Assembly: GCA_025594325.1 (NCBI GenBank)
Contig: JANHCV010000013.1
Location: 1-64,000 of the forward strand
Direction of reading: 5' to 3'
Source of the DNA: Blastocladiella emersonii ATCC 22665
Taxonomy: Eukaryota > Blastocladiomycota > Blastocladiomycetes > Blastocladiales > Blastocladiaceae
DNA: 64,000 nt
Shown here: positions 1-6,272 of the stretch, piece after piece
How the letters are laid out: each line of letters begins with the position of its first letter
Numbering within the stretch: position 1 is the stretch's first letter
The notes under the pieces: generated by a model
Told to the model about the DNA's origin: nothing
What the model saw: only the letters and a program-made list of their open reading frames with translations
The model's database searches: none
Program-made: the position numbers and the translations under genes

Positions 1-510
1 GTCGCAGAACAGCCCTGCATGGCTCAGGACGCGGCGGGCGTTGGAGACAGGGTAGGTAGGTAGGTAGCAGCAGCAGCAGCAAGGAGCAGGACCTGGCTGG
101 CAAACAACACAAGTGAAGGCGTGCGTGATGGAGTGAGAGAGTGTTGAATGAATGGATGGGTGGATGCGATGCAGACCAGCATACGTGTCGTGCGTCGTCC
201 GGATTGGTCGGCGACCACCCGCCAATCCTGCGGCATGGCTGTGGGGGCGGCAGTGGTGGTAGTGGAGCTAGAGTGGTGTCGTGGGGCTGGTGGGGTCCCC
301 TCTCCTTCCTGTCTCGCCTAGGTGGGTGGGCGGACGTAGCGCGCATGCGGGCGGGCAAGGTAGGAACGTTGTTCAAGCAATGGATCATGTACTTTATGGC
401 ATGTGATCTGCAAGACAGGGAGGGGGAGCGACTGTGTCTAATTTTGACCGAGGGACCTTGCTGCAGCCAACGTCTGGCCCAATCCGACCCTCCACAAATC
501 GCAACATGCA
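1..510. other. GC-rich leading segment of the unit (no gene seen)
   Basis: Described in unit 1; present in every unit. It is G-rich on the plus strand, with GGTGG/GGGGC runs around 240-360 and the GGTA/AGC microsatellite near its start. A 128-codon plus-strand frame (141-527) is open and unchanged in all 21 copies, but minus-strand frames are open over part of the same bases and no domain or signal is recognisable. The only variable base seen is offset 135 (G or A). Confidence 0.6.
51..80 (+). repeat. GGTA x4 / AGC x5 compound microsatellite
   Basis: Four GGTA copies (51-66) run directly into five AGC copies (66-80, sharing one base). The tract has the same length in every unit, although such tracts normally slip readily. 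This fits very recent homogenisation of the array. Confidence 0.9.
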
Positions 511-564
511 CGAAACAAATTAGCTGACGTTTGGGATGTACCAAACCAGCCACGTAGATAATTT

Positions 565-702
565 TCATGGTACTCAAACAAGACCATACTCAAATCTTTG
601 ACTTCCTGCATGTCCAGCTAGCCAGGCTTCTGTAAATCACATTAATGACGCAACAAAATATCTGGCCATAAAAATATTGTAAACCAGCCACTCTGGCAAT
701 TG
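565..702 (+). repeat. 138-bp monomer M1 (type A, CTAGCCAGG)
   Basis: It has AGCTAGCCAGG followed by an atypical CTTCTGTAAATCACATTAATGACG stretch. It contains variable offsets 644 and 672. It is the first full monomer, and the usual GTATCGAACC is replaced here. Confidence 0.85.
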
Positions 703-840
703 TCATGGCACTCAAACAAAACCATATTCAAATCTTCGACTTCCCGCATGCCCATGTGGGCAAGAACCTATAAATCACAGTATCGAACCAACAAAATATC
801 TGACCATAGAAACATAGTATACCAGCCACGAGGACAATTG
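703..840 (+). repeat. 138-bp monomer M2 (type C, GTGGGCAAG)
   Basis: It has CATGTGGGCAAG in place of the CTAGCC or CTGGTT core and AAATCACAGTATCGAACC downstream. It contains variable offset 765 (A in units 1, 3 and 5). Confidence 0.85.
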
Positions 841-978
841 TCATGGTACTCAAACAAAACCATATTCAAATCTTTGACTATTCACATGTCTAGCTGGTTG
901 GCGACCCATAAATCGTAACATTGGAGCAACAAAATATCTGACCACGGAAATACAGTAAACAAGCCCCGGAGATAATTG
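841..978 (+). repeat. 138-bp monomer M3 (type B, CTGGTTGG)
   Basis: It has AGCTGGTTGG and AAATCGTAACATTGGAGC, ending in GCCCCGGAGATAATTG. M6 carries the same GCCCCGGAGATAATTG ending, which marks the two as close relatives. Confidence 0.85.
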
Positions 979-1115
979 TCATGGTTCTCAAACAAAACCA
1001 TATTCAGATCTTTGAATACCCCATGTCCAGGTGGTTGGGGGCCCAGAAATCGTAACATCGAACCAACAAAATATTTGACCATAGAAATATACTAAACCAG
1101 CCACGTACGTAATTG
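979..1115 (+). repeat. 137-bp monomer M4 (type B)
   Basis: It has AGGTGGTTGGGGGCCCAG and AAATCGTAACATCGAACC. It is one base short, which shifts the three-base phase of the block. Confidence 0.85.
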
Positions 1116-1253
1116 TCGCGTTACTTAAACAAAACCATACTCAAAACTTTGACTTCCCGCATGTTCACCTAGCCAGGTACCCATAAATCACAGTATCGAG
1201 CCAACAAAAGATCTGACAATGGAAATATAGTAAACCGGCCGCGGAGAGAATTC
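1116..1253 (+). repeat. 138-bp monomer M5 (type A)
   Basis: It starts with the diverged TCGCGTTACTTAAAC and has ACCTAGCCAGG and AAATCACAGTATCGAGCC. It holds variable offset 1206 (G only in units 20 and 21). Confidence 0.85.
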
Positions 1254-1391
1254 TCATGGTACTCAAATGAAACCATACTCAAATCTATGACTTCCCACAT
1301 GTCCAGCTGGTTGAGGACCCATAAATCGTAACGTCAAAGCAACAATGTATCTGACCATGGGAATATAGTAAACGAGCCCCGGAGATAATTG
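1254..1391 (+). repeat. 138-bp monomer M6 (type B)
   Basis: It has AGCTGGTTGAGG and AAATCGTAACGTCAAAGC, ending in GCCCCGGAGATAATTG as in M3. Confidence 0.85.
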
Positions 1392-1529
1392 TCATGGTAC
1401 GCAAACAAAACCATACTCAAGTCTATGCCTTCCCACATGTCCAGCTGGTTGGGGATCCATAAATCCCAGTATCGAACCAACAAGATATCTGACCATTGGA
1501 CTATATGTAACCGATCCCGTAGGTAATTG
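1392..1529 (+). repeat. 138-bp monomer M7 (type B)
   Basis: It has AGCTGGTTGGGGATCC. Downstream is AAATCCCAGTATCGAACC, intermediate between the AAATCGTAAC and AAATCACAGT forms. Confidence 0.85.
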
Positions 1530-1667
1530 TCATGATACCCAAACAAAACCATATTCAAATCTTTCACATCCCGCATGTCCAGCTAGCCAGGGACCCATAA
1601 ATCACAGTATCCAACCAACAAAGTATCTGACCAAAGAAAGATCATAAACCAGCCACGCAGATAATTG
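1530..1667 (+). repeat. 138-bp monomer M8 (type A)
   Basis: It has AGCTAGCCAGGGACCC and AAATCACAGTATCCAACC. No variable base was seen in it. Confidence 0.85.
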
Positions 1668-1804
1668 TCATGGTATTCAAACAAAACCATACTCAAATCT
1701 TCGAATACCCGATGTCCAGGTGGGCAAGGGCCTATACATCACAGTGTTGAACCAACAAAGTATCTGACGATCGGGATGTATCAAACCGGCCATGCTGATA
1801 ATTG
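1668..1804 (+). repeat. 137-bp monomer M9 (type C)
   Basis: It has AGGTGGGCAAGG and ends in ATCTGACGATCGGGATGTAT. That ending resembles the partial monomer at 511-564 (GCTGACGTTTGGGATGTACC), so both edges of the block share a monomer type. Confidence 0.85.
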
Positions 1805-1890
1805 TCATGGTACTCAAACATAATCATAGTCAAGTCTTCGAATATCCTCACGTCCACGTGGGCAAGGACCCAAAGCGCCAGGTATCCAAA
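1805..1890 (+). repeat. Partial monomer M10 (type C), right edge of block
   Basis: It begins with the standard TCATGGTACTCAAAC and keeps GTGGGCAAGGACCC, then fades into unrelated sequence after CAGGTATCC. It contains variable offset 1832 (G in units 17 and 20) and a CACGTG palindrome at 1855-1860. Confidence 0.75.
1855..1860. promoter_or_regulatory. CACGTG palindrome (E-box/G-box-like), function unknown
   Basis: CCACGTGG sits in the last 138-bp monomer. CACGTG is the core bound by many eukaryotic bHLH and bZIP factors, so each unit would offer one regularly spaced site. A six-base match is weak evidence and nothing adjacent identifies a promoter. Confidence 0.15.
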
Positions 1891-1988
1891 TCTACCCCGT
1901 TGTGCACACTCTCCATTATCCAAGTCTGTCATCCTACAATTTTGGAACCCGTCGGCAAAGCTCACGGTCCAATCAACGAACAACAGCC

Positions 1989-2077
1989 AACCTGCCAACC
2001 TGGCTACCTACCTGCCTACCTGCCTAGCTGGCTATCTGCCTACCTGCAAACCTGCCAACCTGCCCTACCTGCTAACC
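1989..2077 (+). repeat. ACCTGCC-rich degenerate simple repeat
   Basis: A run of imperfect AACCTGCC/TACCTGCC octamers with ACCTGGCT, GGCTATCT and CCCTACCTG variants. It is pyrimidine-rich on the plus strand and is followed by a short CACACACA run. It is unchanged in all 20 complete units. Confidence 0.85.
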
Positions 2078-2160
2078 AAACACACACACCGCCTCGCAAG
2101 TCCTTGTGGGCCCGCGCTCTCTGGTTGCCGTCCCAGCCAACAAAGGAATGAATGATGAGC

Positions 2161-2224
2161 CCTGGCAGCCTGGCAGCCTGCCACACTGACAGCCTGGCAG
2201 CCTGCCACACTGACAGCCTGACAG
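2161..2224 (+). repeat. 24-bp variable tandem repeat, 2-copy allele (unit 1)
   Basis: The core is CCTGGCAG + CCTGCCAC + ACTGACAG, itself three related octamers. Two cores (2169-2216) lie between a leading CCTGGCAG and a trailing CCTGACAG. The 2-copy form is found in units 1, 3, 5, 7, 8, 9, 10, 13, 17, 18, 19 and 20. Confidence 0.97.
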
Positions 2225-2838
2225 CGCCCACCCAGTAGTTATTAGCTACCTCGTATGTCGTCTGAGAGGGGTTCAGCAGTCAATATACGACTGGTCTCCT
2301 CCTGGCTGGCAGCTCTGCTGTCCACTCCAAGTCCTGCATGATGATGGGCCAAGGAGGGTTACGAGCAGCTCCTCTGTCTATCCGCGTGAAACCACTCACC
2401 CGCTGACGGATGTACACCACGCACCGTGCAGCGCGCACAGCGCACAGCGCCCAACGCACCACGCGCTGCGCACACGGCGCAAACGGCCACCCTGGTGACA
2501 CGCACACTCGCATGAACGGCAGGCATGCAAGGCGTCCTGAACTCAACGATGATATATCGTCTAGGTCTGCTCGCTCCAACGGGTGCGCCTGCCTGCCCTC
2601 CCTGTGCCATGGATTGATTGATTCATGTCCAGTGCTGCCCCCATGCTTGCTTTCATGGCCGCGGGGTCCGTCAGGACGCCTTGCAATGGGTGCGCCAACC
2701 CCTGTTGCCAGCCATGTGGCAAGAAACACCACAGCACCTGCGTCGCCCTGGCCACCGTACCTTGCAAACAGCGTAGCAGCCGTACTGCTTCAGAGGGCTG
2801 CAGAGGGCTGGCTGCGGAGGGCTGAGGCGGCAGGGCTC
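2225..2838. other. GC-rich spacer with simple-sequence patches (no gene seen)
   Basis: It contains a GCGCACAG/GCGCAC-rich patch (about 2428-2480), a short hairpin-like ACGATGATATATCGT (about 2546-2560), a GATTGATTGATT run (about 2612-2623), and GAGGGCTG repeats (about 2792-2823). Frames are open on both strands over the same bases (2280-2732 minus, 2410-2874 plus) and none resembles a known family. Variable offsets are 2260 and 2357. Confidence 0.6.
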
Positions 2839-2850
2839 CTCCTGCAGGAG
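2839..2850. repeat. Perfect 12-bp palindrome CTCCTGCAGGAG
   Basis: The sequence equals its own reverse complement. The same arms recur at 2921-2933 (CTCCTG-G-CAGGAG), so the two sites could also pair with each other. Present in every complete unit. No function can be assigned. Confidence 0.8.
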
Positions 2851-2920
2851 ACAGTGCTGGGGCCAAGGAGTTAGTGCTAGGGACTACTAACTGAATGGTG
2901 AATGACCCACACACCACATG

Positions 2921-2933
2921 CTCCTGGCAGGAG
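2921..2933. repeat. Inverted repeat CTCCTG-G-CAGGAG
   Basis: Six-base arms around a single central G, sharing arm sequence with the palindrome at 2839-2850. Conserved in all complete units. Confidence 0.75.
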
Positions 2934-2990
2934 TGCGTGTGGGCGCGTGGGCCTGTGTCCGTGCGTGCCTGGATTAGTCCTCCATCACAA

Positions 2991-3040
2991 GTGACCAAGG
3001 TGACCAAGGTGACCAAGGTGACCAAGGTGACCAAGGTGAC
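2991..3040 (+). repeat. 9-bp tandem repeat GTGACCAAG x5
   Basis: Five perfect copies (2991-3035) plus GTGAC. Every copy boundary creates GGTGACC. Copy number is five in all 20 complete units, unlike the nearby 24-bp repeat. In one plus frame it reads Val-Thr-Lys repeats, and on the minus strand Thr-Leu-Val repeats. Confidence 0.97.
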
Positions 3041-3109
3041 ATGCAAGCACCAAGTTAGAGCGGCGGGGCAGCCATGGAAAGAAGGGCACAGGTACAAACT
3101 ACCGTACCC

Positions 3110-3121
3110 TGGCCGCGGCCA
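3110..3121. repeat. Perfect 12-bp palindrome TGGCCGCGGCCA near unit end
   Basis: A self-complementary GC-rich palindrome containing CCGCGG. It lies directly before the variable final base of the unit (offset 3124) and is conserved in every complete unit. Confidence 0.8.
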
Positions 3122-3124
3122 CTA

Positions 3125-6100
3125 GTCGCAGAACAGCCCTGCATGGCTCAGGACGCGGCGGGCGTTGGAGACAGGGTAGGTAGGTAGGTAGCAGCAGCAG
3201 CAGCAAGGAGCAGGACCTGGCTGGCAAACAACACAAGTGAAGGCGTGCGTGATGGAGTGAGAGAGTGTTGAATGAATGGATGGGTGGATGCGATGCAGAC
3301 CAGCATACGTGTCGTGCGTCGTCCGGATTGGTCGGCGACCACCCGCCAATCCTGCGGCATGGCTGTGGGGGCGGCAGTGGTGGTAGTGGAGCTAGAGTGG
3401 TGTCGTGGGGCTGGTGGGGTCCCCTCTCCTTCCTGTCTCGCCTAGGTGGGTGGGCGGACGTAGCGCGCATGCGGGCGGGCAAGGTAGGAACGTTGTTCAA
3501 GCAATGGATCATGTACTTTATGGCATGTGATCTGCAAGACAGGGAGGGGGAGCGACTGTGTCTAATTTTGACCGAGGGACCTTGCTGCAGCCAACGTCTG
3601 GCCCAATCCGACCCTCCACAAATCGCAACATGCACGAAACAAATTAGCTGACGTTTGGGATGTACCAAACCAGCCACGTAGATAATTTTCATGGTACTCA
3701 AACAAGACCATACTCAAATCTTTGACTTCCTGCATGTCCAGCTAGCCAGGCTTCTGTAAATCACATTAATGACGCAACAAAATATCTGGCCATAAGAATA
3801 TTGTAAACCAGCCACTCTGGCAATTGTCATGGCACTCAAACAAAACCATATTCAAATCTTCGACTTCCCGCATGCCCATGTGGGCAAGGACCTATAAATC
3901 ACAGTATCGAACCAACAAAATATCTGACCATAGAAACATAGTATACCAGCCACGAGGACAATTGTCATGGTACTCAAACAAAACCATATTCAAATCTTTG
4001 ACTATTCACATGTCTAGCTGGTTGGCGACCCATAAATCGTAACATTGGAGCAACAAAATATCTGACCACGGAAATACAGTAAACAAGCCCCGGAGATAAT
4101 TGTCATGGTTCTCAAACAAAACCATATTCAGATCTTTGAATACCCCATGTCCAGGTGGTTGGGGGCCCAGAAATCGTAACATCGAACCAACAAAATATTT
4201 GACCATAGAAATATACTAAACCAGCCACGTACGTAATTGTCGCGTTACTTAAACAAAACCATACTCAAAACTTTGACTTCCCGCATGTTCACCTAGCCAG
4301 GTACCCATAAATCACAGTATCGAGCCAACAAAAGATCTGACAATGGAAATATAGTAAACCGGCCGCGGAGAGAATTCTCATGGTACTCAAATGAAACCAT
4401 ACTCAAATCTATGACTTCCCACATGTCCAGCTGGTTGAGGACCCATAAATCGTAACGTCAAAGCAACAATGTATCTGACCATGGGAATATAGTAAACGAG
4501 CCCCGGAGATAATTGTCATGGTACGCAAACAAAACCATACTCAAGTCTATGCCTTCCCACATGTCCAGCTGGTTGGGGATCCATAAATCCCAGTATCGAA
4601 CCAACAAGATATCTGACCATTGGACTATATGTAACCGATCCCGTAGGTAATTGTCATGATACCCAAACAAAACCATATTCAAATCTTTCACATCCCGCAT
4701 GTCCAGCTAGCCAGGGACCCATAAATCACAGTATCCAACCAACAAAGTATCTGACCAAAGAAAGATCATAAACCAGCCACGCAGATAATTGTCATGGTAT
4801 TCAAACAAAACCATACTCAAATCTTCGAATACCCGATGTCCAGGTGGGCAAGGGCCTATACATCACAGTGTTGAACCAACAAAGTATCTGACGATCGGGA
4901 TGTATCAAACCGGCCATGCTGATAATTGTCATGGTACTCAAACATAATCATAGTCAAGTCTTCGAATATCCTCACGTCCACGTGGGCAAGGACCCAAAGC
5001 GCCAGGTATCCAAATCTACCCCGTTGTGCACACTCTCCATTATCCAAGTCTGTCATCCTACAATTTTGGAACCCGTCGGCAAAGCTCACGGTCCAATCAA
5101 CGAACAACAGCCAACCTGCCAACCTGGCTACCTACCTGCCTACCTGCCTAGCTGGCTATCTGCCTACCTGCAAACCTGCCAACCTGCCCTACCTGCTAAC
5201 CAAACACACACACCGCCTCGCAAGTCCTTGTGGGCCCGCGCTCTCTGGTTGCCGTCCCAGCCAACAAAGGAATGAATGATGAGCCCTGGCAGCCTGGCAG
5301 CCTGCCACACTGACAGCCTGGCAGCCTGCCACACTGACAGCCTGGCAGCCTGCCACACTGACAGCCTGACAGCGCCCACCCAGTAGTTATTAGCTACCTC
5401 GTATGTCGTCTGAGAGGGGTTCAGCAGTCAATATACGACTGGTCTCCTCCTGGCTGGCAGCTCTGCTGTCCACTCCAAGTCCTGCATGATGATGGGCCAA
5501 GGAGGGTTACGAGCAGCTCCTCTGTCTATCCGCGTGAAACCACTCACCCGCTGACGGATGTACACCACGCACCGTGCAGCGCGCACAGCGCACAGCGCCC
5601 AACGCACCACGCGCTGCGCACACGGCGCAAACGGCCACCCTGGTGACACGCACACTCGCATGAACGGCAGGCATGCAAGGCGTCCTGAACTCAACGATGA
5701 TATATCGTCTAGGTCTGCTCGCTCCAACGGGTGCGCCTGCCTGCCCTCCCTGTGCCATGGATTGATTGATTCATGTCCAGTGCTGCCCCCATGCTTGCTT
5801 TCATGGCCGCGGGGTCCGTCAGGACGCCTTGCAATGGGTGCGCCAACCCCTGTTGCCAGCCATGTGGCAAGAAACACCACAGCACCTGCGTCGCCCTGGC
5901 CACCGTACCTTGCAAACAGCGTAGCAGCCGTACTGCTTCAGAGGGCTGCAGAGGGCTGGCTGCGGAGGGCTGAGGCGGCAGGGCTCCTCCTGCAGGAGAC
6001 AGTACTGGGGCCAAGGAGTTAGTGCTAGGGACTACTAACTGAATGGTGAATGACCCACACACCACATGCTCCTGGCAGGAGTGCGTGTGGGCGCGTGGGC

Positions 6101-6272
6101 CTGTGTCCGTGCGTGCCTGGATTAGTCCTCCATCACAAGTGACCAAGGTGACCAAGGTGACCAAGGTGACCAAGGTGACCAAGGTGACATGCAAGCACCA
6201 AGTTAGAGCGGCGGGGCAGCCATGGAAAGAAGGGCACAGGTACAAACTACCGTACCCTGGCCGCGGCCACTT
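3125..6272 (+). repeat. Array unit 2 (long, 3 x 24 bp)
   Basis: Haplotype G/T/A/G/G/A/A/G/G/A/T. The A at offset 2856 (window 6004) makes an AGTACT (ScaI) site that only units 2 and 4 carry. It forms a 6,272-bp dimer with unit 1. Confidence 0.97.
5285..5372 (+). repeat. 24-bp variable tandem repeat, 3-copy allele (unit 2)
   Basis: Same locus with three cores. It is the sole cause of the 3,148-bp unit length. The other 3-copy loci are 11557-11644, 17829-17916, 33473-33560, 36621-36708, 42893-42980, 46041-46128 and 49189-49276 (units 4, 6, 11, 12, 14, 15 and 16). Confidence 0.97.

Larger units (their letters stand above)
511..1890 (+). repeat. Block of ten ~138-bp monomers (nested satellite)
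   Basis: The motif TCATGG(T/C)ACTCAAACAAAACC and diverged forms recur at 565, 703, 841, 979, 1116, 1254, 1392, 1530, 1668 and 1805. Spacings are 138, 138, 138, 137, 138, 138, 138, 138 and 137 bp. A partial monomer precedes the first (about 511-564), and homology fades near 1890 in the last. Each monomer runs: TCATGG motif, ACCATA(C/T)TCAAATCTT, a CATGTCCAG region, CCATAAATC, GAACCAACAAA, ATCTGACCA, then AAACCAGCCACG and AATTG. Monomers differ from one another at many positions, whereas the same monomer is nearly invariant between units. The block is visibly AT-richer than its flanks. It lies at the same offset in every unit. Confidence 0.95.
1..3124 (+). repeat. Array unit 1 (short, 2 x 24 bp)
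   Basis: Reference unit for all offsets used here. Haplotype at offsets 135/562/644/672/765/1206/1832/2260/2357/2856/3124 is G/T/A/A/A/A/A/G/G/G/A. The A at 672 and 765 is found only in units 1, 3 and 5. The terminal A completes an ACTAGT (SpeI) site across the junction at 3121-3126. Confidence 0.97.

Noticed and set aside
51-66. Possible telomere-like G-rich repeat (GGTA)n
   Set aside because: Only four copies, with no TTAGGG, TTTAGGG or TTTTAGGG runs. It is an internal microsatellite of each unit.
153-190. GGATGCGATGCAGACCAGCAT resembles the start of plant 5S rRNA
   Set aside because: Only the first bases are similar. The following internal control region and the conserved 3' part of 5S rRNA are absent.
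141-527. 128-codon plus-strand frame, identical in all 21 units
   Set aside because: Gly/Ser-rich stretch comes from GGTGG-type sequence, with no domain, signal peptide or matching family that I recognise. Near-identity applies to non-coding parts of the unit too, so it is not evidence of coding.
1690-1710. CTTCGAATACC resembles a tRNA B box
   Set aside because: It does not fit GGTTCGANNCC, no A box lies upstream and no cloverleaf can be drawn; the sequence is part of the 138-bp monomer.
541-1890. Regularly spaced repeats that could suggest a CRISPR array
   Set aside because: The 138-bp monomers are homologous along their whole length with no unique spacers, are far longer than CRISPR repeats and have no cas genes nearby.
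2410-2874. 154-codon plus-strand frame and the 150-codon minus-strand frame over it
   Set aside because: They are mutually overlapping shadows in a GC-rich, simple-sequence segment. Neither has recognisable motifs.
3110-3126. TGGCCGCGGCCACTAGT looks like a cloning polylinker
   Set aside because: It contains SacII- and SpeI-type sites but not a known multiple-cloning-site order. It varies between units (ACTAGT or ACTTGT) as natural repeats do, and no vector backbone is present.
3099-3701. 200-codon minus-strand frame, intact in each unit from the second on
   Set aside because: Low-complexity composition (Leu, Pro, Cys and Arg runs from the GGTA/AGC and GGTGG tracts), overlapped by several other frames in both directions. 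Preservation reflects array homogeneity, not selection.
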